From Bradyrhizobium sp. B097 (lineage in GTDB: Bacteria > Pseudomonadota > Alphaproteobacteria > Rhizobiales > Xanthobacteraceae): a stretch of DNA of 64,000 bases. Each line of letters starts with the position of its first letter. Within the stretch, counting starts at the first letter, position 1. A program made the position numbers and the translations under genes. Below are positions 51,183-60,092 of this stretch, in pieces. The DNA is taken from the NCBI RefSeq assembly GCF_038957035.1, contig NZ_CP152412.1, forward strand, positions 7,870,501-7,934,500, given 5' to 3'. The notes under the pieces are model-generated. The model saw nothing but the letters and a program-made list of their open reading frames with translations. It was not told where the DNA came from and ran no database searches.

Positions 51183-52247
51183 TTACTCGGCGCCCGAGCC
51201 GCCCTGCACGATCTTCTCGTTCAGCTTCTGATCGACGGTCTCGACGGTGCGGTCGATCTCGGCGCTGGGCGTGCCGAGCTGGTGCGAGATCAGCTTCACC
51301 AGCAGATCGACGCGCTCGATGAACGGTGCGCCGGCGGCGACCGCGCGGGCCGCCGAGGACGGCTTGAGCAGGCTTTCCGCCGCCTTGGCGTATTTCGCGA
51401 ACGGCACCTGATCCGCAGGATCGGCACCGAGCTTCCGCGCGATGGTATCGACGTGGTCATAGATCGCCTGCGAGCGCGTCAGGTCGCCGTGGACGGCGTC
51501 GCGGATCGATTGCGGCTCAGTTGGCGTGATGCAGCGGTAGTTGCCGGTCAGCAGCATCGACCATTTCGCGAGCGGCACGAACAGCGACGAGAACACTTTC
51601 AGCTTCACCGGAACGTCCTGGCCGTCGAGCGTCACCGCGTCGATGTCGGCTTCGAGCTCGCGCAGCACCTTGTTGTGCTTGTCGTCGGCGAAGACGGAAG
51701 CCTTGAAGTTGGTCGGCAGGCCGACATGCAGCACGTTGGCCTTCTCCTCCGGCGGACGGAACGCCTGCGGATCCGGCGAGCACAGCGTGACGAGGCCCGG
51801 CTCGAAGCGCTCCCAGACCTGGGCGTTGGTGTAGGCCTCCTCGAGGTCCATGCCGGCGAGCGCGGGGATCCGCTTCAGATACGGCAGGGGCGGCATGTTC
51901 ATGATCGACAGGCAGGGCAGCTTCGCCGCCGCGATCTTGATCATCAGCACGCGAACCGTGTGGTTGGTGTATTGCGGCTCCTGCATCGCCAGGCCGACCA
52001 TGTCGTAGCGCGACACGTCGACGTCGGCGGGCGTGACGGCGTCGAGCTTGCCCGGCAGGTCGCGCGAGAAGATCGAGCGGTGCTGCTTCTCGTCCCGCAG
52101 CTTGATGCGCACCTCGGTGCCGTCGCGGTTGATCAGATCGGCGGTGTTCTTCCGGCACACCAGGGACACGTTGTGCCCCGCCATCAGAAGCTTGGTCCCC
52201 AGCAGGGAGCCGTAGGAAGCCCCAAGGATCAGAATGTTGCGCGCCAT
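51183..52247 (-). CDS. ketopantoate reductase-like dehydrogenase
   Basis: A 354-residue protein with an N-terminal Rossmann motif ILGASYGSLLGTKLLMAGHNVSLVCR (GASYGSLLG replaces the usual GxGxxG). It has features of ApbA/PanE-type ketopantoate or related 2-hydroxyacid reductases (RDGTEVRIKLR, and VDLLVKLISHQLG near the end). Other residues of PanE are not obvious, so the substrate is uncertain. GGAGAGAGC precedes ATG 52247. It is divergent from the double TetR gene, whose operator lies between them. Confidence 0.82.
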   Translation of the reverse strand: MARNILILGASYGSLLGTKLLMAGHNVSLVCRKNTADLINRDGTEVRIKLRDEKQHRSIFSRDLPGKLDAVTPADVDVSRYDMVGLAMQEPQYTNHTVRVLMIKIAAAKLPCLSIMNMPPLPYLKRIPALAGMDLEEAYTNAQVWERFEPGLVTLCSPDPQAFRPPEEKANVLHVGLPTNFKASVFADDKHNKVLRELEADIDAVTLDGQDVPVKLKVFSSLFVPLAKWSMLLTGNYRCITPTEPQSIRDAVHGDLTRSQAIYDHVDTIARKLGADPADQVPFAKYAKAAESLLKPSSAARAVAAGAPFIERVDLLVKLISHQLGTPSAEIDRTVETVDQKLNEKIVQGGSGAE

Positions 52248-52272
52248 GCTCTCTCCAAAAGCCGCTGGTGTA

Positions 52273-52282
52273 TGGTATACCA
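52273..52282. promoter_or_regulatory. TetR operator, perfect palindrome TGGTATACCA
   Basis: Centre GGTATACC lies between the divergent dehydrogenase and TetR genes, 26 bases upstream of the dehydrogenase start. Very likely bound by the TetR encoded at 52329. Confidence 0.65.
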
Positions 52283-52328
52283 ACGTCTATCGCAGATCGA
52301 CAAGCCGCTGCCAAGGGGATTATCTCGC

Positions 52329-53591
52329 GTGCGGATTTTCCGCGATCAGGAAGGGCATTCGAGCTTGCAAGTCGCCGCCGACCCGACGGATCGGGCTGAA
52401 GAAATCCTCGTCTCAGCTTCCCGGCTGTTTGCCCGCCACTCCTACGCGAACGTGACGATGGAGCAGGTCGCGGCGTCCGTACGGGCGGTGCCGGGCGCGC
52501 TGTACCACTATTTCCGCGACAAGGAAGATCTGATCTTCCACTGCTATCTGCGCGGCCTTGCGATCTATCGGCATGAGATTGAAACGGCGGCCGAACCCGG
52601 TATCGACGGGCTCGAGATCATCAGGCGCTTTGTGCGCGGCAGGCTGCGGCCTGAAAGCCAGCGCATGATCCTGTTCACCGATATCGATGCGCTGGCTGCT
52701 CCCTACAGCAGCGAAGTCCATGCCAAGCGCTGGCAGAATGCCGCGCGGCTTGCGGAGATTCTGGATCGGGGCGTGGCCGACGGCTCGATCGCCTGCGACG
52801 AACCACAGCTCACGGCCGTGGCGCTCATCTCCATCCTGGACTGGGTGCCGTTCTGGCTGTCCGAACGCGACTACTACACGCGCCAGCAGGCGATCGATGC
52901 CATCGATGACATCATCACGCACGGCGTGTACCGGCGCGAGATCGCGGTTCCGGAAATGCCCGAACCGCTCAGCCTTGCCCCATTCCTGGAGTCTCGCGCG
53001 GCGTTGAACAAGCGGGCTGCGAAGTTCGACAGGATGCTTTCGATTGCCTCCGACAGCTTCAACCGCAGGGGCGCGTCAGGCACGTCGCTCGAGAGCATCG
53101 CCGTCGATGCGGGCATGACCCGCGCCGGCATCTACTATCACTTCAGCGAAAAGGAGAGCCTGCTGCTGGCTTGCCTGCGACGCGGGCTCGCCGGCGAGAT
53201 CAGCATTCGCGAGCACCTGCAGGACCAGCGCCTCGGCGCATTCGATCACATCGTGCAGAGAATCCGCTTGCTGTTGATGCTGCACGACACGCCCTGCGGC
53301 CCGAAGGCGACCTATCACAACATCAACTATCTCAACGAAATCGACCGGAAGGCCTATGTCGGCGAGGTGCTGGCGACGATCCGGCGGGACCAGGACAGCT
53401 ATCAGCGCTGGATCGATGAGGGCCGCTTCCGCCGCATCGACACCTACTTCGCAGAGCGTATTCTGACCGGAATGGGCCATTGGTATCCGATCTGGTTCAA
53501 GACCAGGCGCGACTGGTCTCCAGCCGAGATCGCAGATCATTTCGCGCGGTTGTTTCTCGCAGGTCTCAAGCCGCGCCGGCATCCGGCCTGA
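52329..53591 (+). CDS. tandem double TetR-family regulator
   Basis: A 420-residue protein made of two full TetR modules in one chain. The first helix-turn-helix is ARHSYANVTMEQVAASVRAVPGALYHYFRDKEDLI; the second, about 200 residues later, is NRRGASGTSLESIAVDAGMTRAGIYYHFSEKESLL. Each has its own ligand domain. Fused pairs occur in some degradation operons. GTG 52329 is used; AGGGG lies somewhat far upstream, and TTG 52365 is an alternative. It should bind the palindrome at 52273. Confidence 0.87.
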   Translation: MRIFRDQEGHSSLQVAADPTDRAEEILVSASRLFARHSYANVTMEQVAASVRAVPGALYHYFRDKEDLIFHCYLRGLAIYRHEIETAAEPGIDGLEIIRRFVRGRLRPESQRMILFTDIDALAAPYSSEVHAKRWQNAARLAEILDRGVADGSIACDEPQLTAVALISILDWVPFWLSERDYYTRQQAIDAIDDIITHGVYRREIAVPEMPEPLSLAPFLESRAALNKRAAKFDRMLSIASDSFNRRGASGTSLESIAVDAGMTRAGIYYHFSEKESLLLACLRRGLAGEISIREHLQDQRLGAFDHIVQRIRLLLMLHDTPCGPKATYHNINYLNEIDRKAYVGEVLATIRRDQDSYQRWIDEGRFRRIDTYFAERILTGMGHWYPIWFKTRRDWSPAEIADHFARLFLAGLKPRRHPA

Positions 53592-53619
53592 GCCGCCGCG
53601 GTAGCGATCGCTGTTTTCT

Positions 53620-53754
53620 CCTTCCCCCTGAAAGGGGGAAGGTCGGGATGGGGGGCGGCCACCGGCAACGCTGTATGCGGAGAGAGCCGATCCCCACCCG
53701 CTTCGCTCTCTCGAGCGAAGCGACCTCCCCTTTTCAAGGGGAGGTTAGAGTCGG
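53620..53754. repeat. palindromic repeat (type D variant)
   Basis: CTTCCCCCTGAAAGGGGGAAGG at the left, GACCTCCCCTTTTCAAGGGGAGG at the right, and GGGATGGGGGGCGG/GATCCCCACCC inside. The rest of 53592-53995 contains no coding stretch and probably holds the promoter of the liv operon. Confidence 0.65.
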
Positions 53755-53995
53755 GCCGCGGGCGACATCGGTTCCAAACAGTGAGCCAGCGCGCGAGCGC
53801 TGGCCTCATCCAAAAGTTTACCTGCAATTCAAAACAGCGACCGATTCCGGCGACATATAGCCTATAACATCATACTACCTTCCGCTAAAACTTGACGCTG
53901 TATTCAAAGCGAAAGTTGCGAAGGCGCGGCAATTGGGGTTATGAGACGGCCTCGATCGCTAAAGATCAAGAAACACGAGCAAGGGAGAACGCGCG

Positions 53996-55234
53996 ATGCA
54001 TAAGCTGATCGTTGCCGCCGCGGCAGCGCTGACGGTGTTGGGAGGCGCGGCGTCCGCGCAGGAAACCATCAAGATCGGCTATATCGATCCGCTCTCCGGC
54101 GGCGGCGCCAGCGTTGGCGAAGGCGGCCTGAAGACGTTTCAGTATCTCGCCGATGAACTGAACGCCAAGGGCGGCATCCTCGGCCACAAGGTCGAGATCG
54201 TCCCGCTCGACAACAAGACCAATCCGCAGGAAAGCCTGGTGCAGGCGCAGAAGGCGGTCGACGCCGGCATCCACTACATCACCCAGGGCAACGGCTCGTC
54301 GGTCGGTGCCGCGCTGGAAGATTTCGTCACCAAGAACAATTCGCGCAACCCCGGCAAGGAAGTGCTCTACTTCAACTACGCCGCGGTCGATCCGAGCATG
54401 ACCAACGAGAAGTGCAGCTACTGGCATTTCCGCTGGGATGCGAACTCGGACATCAAGATGGCCGCGCTGACCAACTACATGAAGGGCCAGCCGTCGATCA
54501 AGAAAGTCTATCTGATCAACATGGACTATTCGTTCGGCCAGTCGGTGCGCTCAGAAGCGCGCAAGATGCTGGGCGAAAAGCGACCGGATATCCAGATCGT
54601 CGGCGACGAACTGCATCCGATGCTCAAGGTCACCGATTTCTCGCCCTACATCGCCAAGATCAAGGCGTCCGGCGCCGACACGGTCGTGACCGGCAATTGG
54701 GGACAGGACTTCGCGCTGCTGTTGAAGGCCGCGGCTGACGCCGGCCTCAAGGTCAACTGGTACACCTATTATGCCGGTGGCGCCGGTGGACCGACCGCAA
54801 TCAAGCAGACCGGCCTCGACCACCAGGTGTTCCAGATAAGCGAGGGCATCCCGAACTCCGGCAACAAGGCGGCGATGGATTTCGAGAAGGACTTCCGCGC
54901 CAAGACCGGCATTTCCGTGTGGTATCCGCGCGCCGTCAACGAGATGCGGATGTTCAAGGCCGCTGCCGAGAAGGCCAATTCGATCGATCCGGTGAAAGTC
55001 GCGGCCGCACTCGAGGGCATGAAGTTCGAAGTGTTCGACGGCGGCGACGGCTTCATGCGCAAGGACGACCACCAGTTCTTCCAGCCGATCATCATCTCCT
55101 CGTTCGGAACGTTGGCCGACAAGGCCAAGGAGCCGTTCGACGAAGAGAATACCGGCTGGGGTTGGCACCCCGTCTCCAAGATCGACACCGATCAGACGAT
55201 GCTTCCGACCACCTGCAACATGAAGCGGCCCTGA
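53996..55234 (+). CDS. livK: branched-chain amino-acid-type ABC substrate-binding protein
   Basis: A 412-residue periplasmic binding protein. The signal peptide (HKLIVAAAAALTVLGGAASAQ) ends near residue 21, and the mature start ETIKIGYIDPLSGGGASVGEGG is typical of the LivK/Peripla_BP_6 type. Family ligands range from branched-chain amino acids to amides, aromatic acids and urea; the specific one cannot be read from sequence. ATG 53996 has AAGGGAG upstream. A hairpin separates it from livH and probably favours higher LivK levels. Confidence 0.93.
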   Translation: MHKLIVAAAAALTVLGGAASAQETIKIGYIDPLSGGGASVGEGGLKTFQYLADELNAKGGILGHKVEIVPLDNKTNPQESLVQAQKAVDAGIHYITQGNGSSVGAALEDFVTKNNSRNPGKEVLYFNYAAVDPSMTNEKCSYWHFRWDANSDIKMAALTNYMKGQPSIKKVYLINMDYSFGQSVRSEARKMLGEKRPDIQIVGDELHPMLKVTDFSPYIAKIKASGADTVVTGNWGQDFALLLKAAADAGLKVNWYTYYAGGAGGPTAIKQTGLDHQVFQISEGIPNSGNKAAMDFEKDFRAKTGISVWYPRAVNEMRMFKAAAEKANSIDPVKVAAALEGMKFEVFDGGDGFMRKDDHQFFQPIIISSFGTLADKAKEPFDEENTGWGWHPVSKIDTDQTMLPTTCNMKRP

Positions 55235-55246
55235 ACGGCCCTTCGG

Positions 55247-55286
55247 TCATTCCGGGATGGTGCGCAAGCACCAGAACCCGGAATGA
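55247..55286 (+). repeat. intercistronic hairpin between livK and livH
   Basis: TCATTCCGGG-ATGGTGC and its near-complement CACCAGA-ACCCGGAATGA enclose GCAAG. A REP-like hairpin with no T-tract, so likely an mRNA-stabilising or attenuating structure. Confidence 0.55.
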
Positions 55287-55354
55287 CGGGTAGGTTCCTT
55301 TCGTTCGACAGGTTATTGATCACGTGAACCGTTCCAGTCTCAAGCGGGTGCGCC

Positions 55355-56302
55355 GTGGCTGAGCTCATCGTCATCTCGACACTCAACGGCGTGCTGTTCG
55401 GCATGCTGTTGTTTCTGCTGTCCAGCGGGCTCACCGTCATCTTCAGCATGATGGGCGTGCTCAATTTCGCGCATGCGAGCTTCTACATGCTGGGCGCGTT
55501 CTTCGGCTTTCAGCTCACCCGCTGGATCGGCTTCTGGCCGGCGCTGGTGATCGCACCGCTCCTGGTCGGCGTGGTCGGCATGGGCGTCGAGCGCTACGGC
55601 CTGCGCAACACCCACAAGCACGGCCATGTCGCCGAGCTGTTGCTGACCTTCGGTCTCGCCTTCGCCATCGAGGAAATCGTCTCGATGATCTGGGGCAAGA
55701 GCCCGGTCGACTATCGGGTCCCGGCGGCGCTCGACTTTCCGGCCTTCACTGTGTTCTCCACCAACTACCCCGCCTACAAGATCTTCATGCTGGTGGTCTC
55801 GGTCGTGATCTTCATCGCGCTCCTCGTCACGCTGAAGCGGACGCGGGTCGGCCTGATCGTGCAGGCCGCGCTGACCCATCCGAGCATGGTCGGCCATCTT
55901 GGCCACAATGTCGGCCGCGTGTTCATGCTGGTGTTCGGCGTCGGCAGCGCGCTGGCGGGTCTTGCCGGCGTCATCGCCGGGCCCTCGCTGGTGACGCAGT
56001 CCGACATGGCCGCGCTGCTCGGCCCGATCCTGTTCGTCGTCATCGTGTTCGGCGGTCTCGGCTCGCTGCCCGGCGCCTTCATCGCTTCGCTCCTGATCGG
56101 GCTGATCCAGACCTTTGCGGTCGCGCTCAACGGTTCGCTCGCCAGCGTGTTCGGCCCGCTCGATCCGAGCCTCGGCGCCTCGCCACTCACCGACATCTGG
56201 AACGTCACGATCGCGCAGATCGCGCCGATCCTGCCCTATCTGCTGCTGGTGCTGGTGCTGATCTTCCGCCCCATGGGCCTGTTGGGGACGCGCGAGTCAT
56301 GA
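55355..56302 (+). CDS. livH: branched-chain-type ABC permease LivH
   Basis: A 315-residue inner-membrane permease of the LivH family, about eight helices. Typical are LNGVLFGMLLFLLSSGLTVIFSMMGVLNFAH at the start, GPSLVTQSDMAALLGPILFVVIVFGGLGSLPGAF, and the C-terminal LIFRPMGLLGT. The start is GTG 55355; the site upstream is weak. Overlaps livM by four bases (ATGA). Confidence 0.95.
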   Translation: MAELIVISTLNGVLFGMLLFLLSSGLTVIFSMMGVLNFAHASFYMLGAFFGFQLTRWIGFWPALVIAPLLVGVVGMGVERYGLRNTHKHGHVAELLLTFGLAFAIEEIVSMIWGKSPVDYRVPAALDFPAFTVFSTNYPAYKIFMLVVSVVIFIALLVTLKRTRVGLIVQAALTHPSMVGHLGHNVGRVFMLVFGVGSALAGLAGVIAGPSLVTQSDMAALLGPILFVVIVFGGLGSLPGAFIASLLIGLIQTFAVALNGSLASVFGPLDPSLGASPLTDIWNVTIAQIAPILPYLLLVLVLIFRPMGLLGTRES

Positions 56303-57591
56303 CGAACGCTGTGACCCCCGCTCCCGCAGTGGCCAAAGAAGAGGCCGCCGGTGCCCTGAGCTTCTATGGCGTCTGGCTGCTCGCAGCCGCCGCGCTCGTC
56401 GTGCTGCCGCTGATCTTCTCCTCCGGCGGCTCGCTGACCTCGTTCAGCCTGATCGGCATCGCGATCATCTTCGCGCTGTCCTACAACATCCTGCTCGGCC
56501 AGACCGGGCTCTTGTCGTTCGGCCACGCCGTGCAGTACGGCCTCGGCGGCTTCCTCGCCGTGCACGCCATGAACGCCGTCGCGAGCCACAACTGGCCGAT
56601 CCCGCTGCCGGTGATCCCGCTGGTCGGCGGCATCGGCGGCATGGCGTTCGCGCTGGTGGTCGGCTGGGTCATGACCAAGCGCGCCGGCACCGTGTTCGCG
56701 ATGATCTCGCTCGGCATCGGCGAGTTAGTCGCCTCGTCGTCGCTGATCCTGCGCAGCGTGTTCGGCGGCGAATCCGGCATCACCACCGACCGCACCGCGC
56801 TGATGCCACTATTCGGCTGGACCTTCGGGCCGCAGATCCAGGTCTACTACCTGATCGCGTTCTGGGTAATGGTCTCGGCAATCGCGATGTACGCGCTGAC
56901 CCGCACGCCGCTCGGGCGCATCTGCAACGCGGTGCGCGACAATCCGGAACGGGTCGAGTTCATCGGCTACGATCCGCATGTGGTGCGCTATCTCGCCTAC
57001 ATGTTCGCCGGCTTCTTCGCCGGCATCGCCGGCGGCCTCGCCGCGATCAATTTCGAGATCGCCAACTCGGCCTATCTCGGCGCGACGCAGTCGGGCCTGG
57101 TGCTGTTCGCAGCCTTCATCGGCGGCACCGCCTACTTCTTCGGTCCGATCCTCGGCGCCATCCTGGTGACGTACCTGCAGCTCGGGCTGACCAACGTCAC
57201 CTCGGTCTGGCAGCTCTATTTCGGCATCATCTTCATCGCCATCGTGATGTTCGCACCGGGCGGCATCGCCGGCATTTTGATGAAGCACCGTCCGCTGATC
57301 CGCGCCGGTACGCTCGGCACCGTCATCCCGTCTTACCTGGTCGCGGCGATCCCGACGCTGGCGCTGGCGCTCGGCATCATCCTGACCATCGAGACGGTCG
57401 CGCGCTTCTCCGGCGGCGATGCCATCAATCTGCTCGGCATTCCCTTCGTCGCGACCGCGCCGGCGACCTGGGCGACTGCCGCGATTCTCGTCGTCGGCGG
57501 CTTCCTGGTCGCGCGCATCACCTGGCGGCGCGTTGCGGAAGCCTGGGATCGCGCCGCGACGGTGGCCCGTGATCGGGGGTATCTCGCATGA
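56299..57591 (+). CDS. livM: branched-chain-type ABC permease LivM
   Basis: A 430-residue permease of the LivM family. It has NILLGQTGLLSFGHAVQYGLGGFLAVHAM and the cytoplasmic segment LGRICNAVRDNPERVEFIGYD, with FGGLGSL-type GGTAYFFGPILGA later. An extra C-terminal region of about 100 residues adds two helices past the usual LivM end (TLALALGIILTIETVARF and ATAAILVVGGFLVAR). Overlaps by ATGA on both sides. Confidence 0.95.
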   Translation: MTNAVTPAPAVAKEEAAGALSFYGVWLLAAAALVVLPLIFSSGGSLTSFSLIGIAIIFALSYNILLGQTGLLSFGHAVQYGLGGFLAVHAMNAVASHNWPIPLPVIPLVGGIGGMAFALVVGWVMTKRAGTVFAMISLGIGELVASSSLILRSVFGGESGITTDRTALMPLFGWTFGPQIQVYYLIAFWVMVSAIAMYALTRTPLGRICNAVRDNPERVEFIGYDPHVVRYLAYMFAGFFAGIAGGLAAINFEIANSAYLGATQSGLVLFAAFIGGTAYFFGPILGAILVTYLQLGLTNVTSVWQLYFGIIFIAIVMFAPGGIAGILMKHRPLIRAGTLGTVIPSYLVAAIPTLALALGIILTIETVARFSGGDAINLLGIPFVATAPATWATAAILVVGGFLVARITWRRVAEAWDRAATVARDRGYLA

Positions 57592-58337
57592 CCGCAGCCA
57601 TCCAAGTCAACGCCGTCGAGAAGAGCTTCGGCAATGTCGCCATCATCCGCGATCTCAATCTGAGCGTCGCCAAGGGCGAGCGTCACGCCATCATCGGCCC
57701 GAACGGCGCCGGCAAGTCGACGACGTTCAACCTGATCAGTGGCTACATCAAGCCAACCTCGGGCGAGATCCGGCTCAACGGCGAGGTCACCTCGGGGCTG
57801 CGGCCGTTCGAGATCAACCGGCGCGGGCTGTCGCGCTCGTTCCAGGTCACCAACGTGTTCGCCCGCATGACGGTGTGGGAGAACGTCCGCTGCGCCGTGC
57901 TGTGGGCGACCGGCCACCGCTACGCGTTCTGGAAGAATGTCGACAACCTGCCCGAGGTGAAGCAGCGCACCGCGCAGATCCTCGACGACATCCATCTCAC
58001 CCATCGCCGCGACGTGCCGGCAGGCTTGCTCACCTATGCCGAGCAGCGCGAGCTGGAGATCGGCATCACGATCGCCGGCGGCGCCAGTGTCATCATGCTG
58101 GACGAGCCGACCGCGGGCATGAGCCATGCCGAGACCGAGCGCGCCGTCGCGCTGATCCGCCGCCTCACCGAAGGACGCACGCTCGTGATCGTCGAGCACG
58201 ACATGAGCGTGGTGTTCGGCCTCGCCGACCGCATCTCGGTCTTGGTCTACGGCCACATCATCGCCTCCGGCACTCCGGAGGAAATCCGCGGCAATCCGAA
58301 GGTCAAGGAAGCCTATCTCGGCGAGGAGGTCGACTGA
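57588..58337 (+). CDS. livG: ABC ATPase LivG
   Basis: A 249-residue ATP-binding subunit. Walker A is IIGPNGAGKSTT, Walker B is SVIMLDEPTAGMSH, and the LivG-type insert (LSRSFQVTNVFARMTVWENVR) and switch His in IVEHDMSVV are intact. The signature is degenerate (LTYAEQRELEIG instead of LSYGxQR), which is common in the LivG group. It couples ATP hydrolysis to transport with LivF. Overlaps livM and livF. Confidence 0.95.
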   Translation: MTAAIQVNAVEKSFGNVAIIRDLNLSVAKGERHAIIGPNGAGKSTTFNLISGYIKPTSGEIRLNGEVTSGLRPFEINRRGLSRSFQVTNVFARMTVWENVRCAVLWATGHRYAFWKNVDNLPEVKQRTAQILDDIHLTHRRDVPAGLLTYAEQRELEIGITIAGGASVIMLDEPTAGMSHAETERAVALIRRLTEGRTLVIVEHDMSVVFGLADRISVLVYGHIIASGTPEEIRGNPKVKEAYLGEEVD

Positions 58338-59032
58338 TGCTCGAGGTCAGGAATCTCCACGCCTATTACGGCAAGAGCCACATCCTGCAGGGTGTCGATC
58401 TCGACATCGCCGCCGGCGAAGTGGTCAGCCTGCTCGGCCGCAACGGCGTCGGCCGCTCGACCACCGTCAAGGCGATCATGGGCGAAGTGCCGCCGCAAGG
58501 CACCATCCGCTTCAAGGGCCAGGACATCGCGGGTTTGCCGAGCCACAAGATCGCCCGCCTCGGCCTCGGCTATGTGCCGGAGCATCGCGACGTCTTCCCG
58601 AGCCTGACGGTTCGCCAGAACCTGATCCTCGGCATCAAGGACCCGCGTCGCCCCGGCAAGTGGCGGCTGCAGGAGATGCTCGACATGTTCCCCAACCTCG
58701 CCCGCCGCGCCGATACGCCGGCCGGCGTGCTGTCGGGCGGCGAGAAGCAGATGCTGACCACCTGCCGCACGCTGCTCGGCGACCCCGACCTGATGATGAT
58801 CGACGAGCCGACCGAGGGCCTGGCGCCGCTGATCGTGCAGCAGGTCGGCGAACTGATCGCGCGGATCGCGAAAGCCGGCGTCGCCATCCTGCTGGTCGAG
58901 CAGAAGCTCTCGATCGCGATGAAGATCTCGAACCGGGTCTACATCATGGGCCACGGCCGCGTGGTGTTCGAAGGCACCCCCGACCAGCTCAAGGCGAACG
59001 CCGCCATTCGCGAGGAATGGCTCGAGGTGTGA
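58337..59032 (+). CDS. livF: ABC ATPase LivF with Arg in Walker A
   Basis: A 231-residue LivF subunit. The P-loop reads GRNGVGRSTT, with Arg where the catalytic Lys is expected (codon CGC at 58453-58455). Signature LSGGEKQML, Walker B LMMIDEPTEGLAP and switch His-equivalent Gln in LLVEQKLSIA follow. I recall that a LivF subgroup carries GRS at this place, so this may be an established variant and not a defect. TGATG couples it to livG. Confidence 0.93.
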   Translation: MLEVRNLHAYYGKSHILQGVDLDIAAGEVVSLLGRNGVGRSTTVKAIMGEVPPQGTIRFKGQDIAGLPSHKIARLGLGYVPEHRDVFPSLTVRQNLILGIKDPRRPGKWRLQEMLDMFPNLARRADTPAGVLSGGEKQMLTTCRTLLGDPDLMMIDEPTEGLAPLIVQQVGELIARIAKAGVAILLVEQKLSIAMKISNRVYIMGHGRVVFEGTPDQLKANAAIREEWLEV

Positions 59033-59109
59033 GGGGGGTTCCCCGCTCGTGACCGACGGCGGCGGATCACGGGACAACGCCATATCCGGGCAAAGCGGCA
59101 CGGATCGGG

Positions 59110-60024
59110 TCAGGCCGGAGCGCGCGCGGGCTTCCTGTATTCCGCGGTCTCGGCGCGAAGCAGGTCGCAGAATTCGAGCGCGAGACGGCTGCGCGGCCGT
59201 TGCGACGGAAACAGCAGCACGGTGGTGATCTCCAGCCGCGGCGTGAACGGCTTCAGCACGATCCGGGCGCTGGCAAAATCCCGCGCCACGACGGGATCGA
59301 CGATCGAGAAGCCCAGCCCCTGCGCAACCAGGGCGCAGCGCTGCATGCTGTACTGAATCTCCGCCACCGTTCTGACCTCGGCCCCGGCGTCTTCGAAGGC
59401 GCGTTCGAGGCGCGTTCGATGCGGCGCGCCCGGGGCCGGCGCAATCATCGCCTCGCCGTGCAGGTCTTTTGGCATGATCAATCGCTTGGACCGCAGCCGG
59501 TGCTGACGCGGCAGCACGCAGATGGCGTCGGTCGTCATCAGCAGTTCGTCGTCGACCGCTGTAAAACCTGACTGGGGTCGCGCCAGCCCGACATCGCACT
59601 GGCCCGCAGCAACCAGGCTCCAGACCCGTTCGGGGCTATGCACGGCGACCGACAGCATGATGCCGGGGTTCTTCCTGGAGAACTTGCTGACGATCCGCGG
59701 CATCAACGAATAGGTGAATGCCGGAAGGCAGGCGATCCTCAGCGTCCCGCTGCCCCGCGCGCGAATGCCGCGCGCCGCACGCGCCAGATACTCCAGCCCG
59801 GCCTGGTTGCGCTCCACCTCATGCAGGAATATCTCGCCTTCCGGCGTCAAGGTGACGCCGCCGCGCCCGCGTTCGAACAGCGCGAAGCCGATCTCGCGCT
59901 CCAGCCGCGCGATGGCGCGACTGACGAAGGGCTGCCCGATCCGCAGGCTCAGGGCCGCCTTGGTAATTCCGTTGTGACGGACGACCTCGCGAAACAGGTC
60001 AACGTGTCTCGGATTCAGGGACAT
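59110..60024 (-). CDS. LysR-family regulator
   Basis: A 304-residue LysR protein. The winged helix reads FREVVRHNGITKAALSLRIGQPFVSRAIARLE, and the co-inducer domain starts near RGSGTLRIACLPAFTYSL. It is convergent with livF and divergent from the GNAT gene 68 bases away. It may act on the GNAT gene or on the liv operon. ATG 60024 starts MSLNPRHVDLF; ATG 60030 is two codons longer. Confidence 0.92.
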   Translation of the reverse strand: MSLNPRHVDLFREVVRHNGITKAALSLRIGQPFVSRAIARLEREIGFALFERGRGGVTLTPEGEIFLHEVERNQAGLEYLARAARGIRARGSGTLRIACLPAFTYSLMPRIVSKFSRKNPGIMLSVAVHSPERVWSLVAAGQCDVGLARPQSGFTAVDDELLMTTDAICVLPRQHRLRSKRLIMPKDLHGEAMIAPAPGAPHRTRLERAFEDAGAEVRTVAEIQYSMQRCALVAQGLGFSIVDPVVARDFASARIVLKPFTPRLEITTVLLFPSQRPRSRLALEFCDLLRAETAEYRKPARAPA

Positions 60025-60092
60025 GACCAATCTGCATATGAACTGCCATTCCGGTCATTTGACGGCATGTTGGTTCGATGCGTCAATAGGGC

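Noticed and set aside
51129..52328. N-terminal 400 codons of the long forward frame ending at 53591
   Set aside because: These overlap the dehydrogenase gene on the other strand and have no TetR features; the regulator begins near 52329.
57588..59032. LivG/LivF as the missing ATPase of the tungstate transporter
   Set aside because: They are embedded in and coupled to their own liv operon 35 kb away and are of the LivG/LivF type, not the TupC/ModC type.
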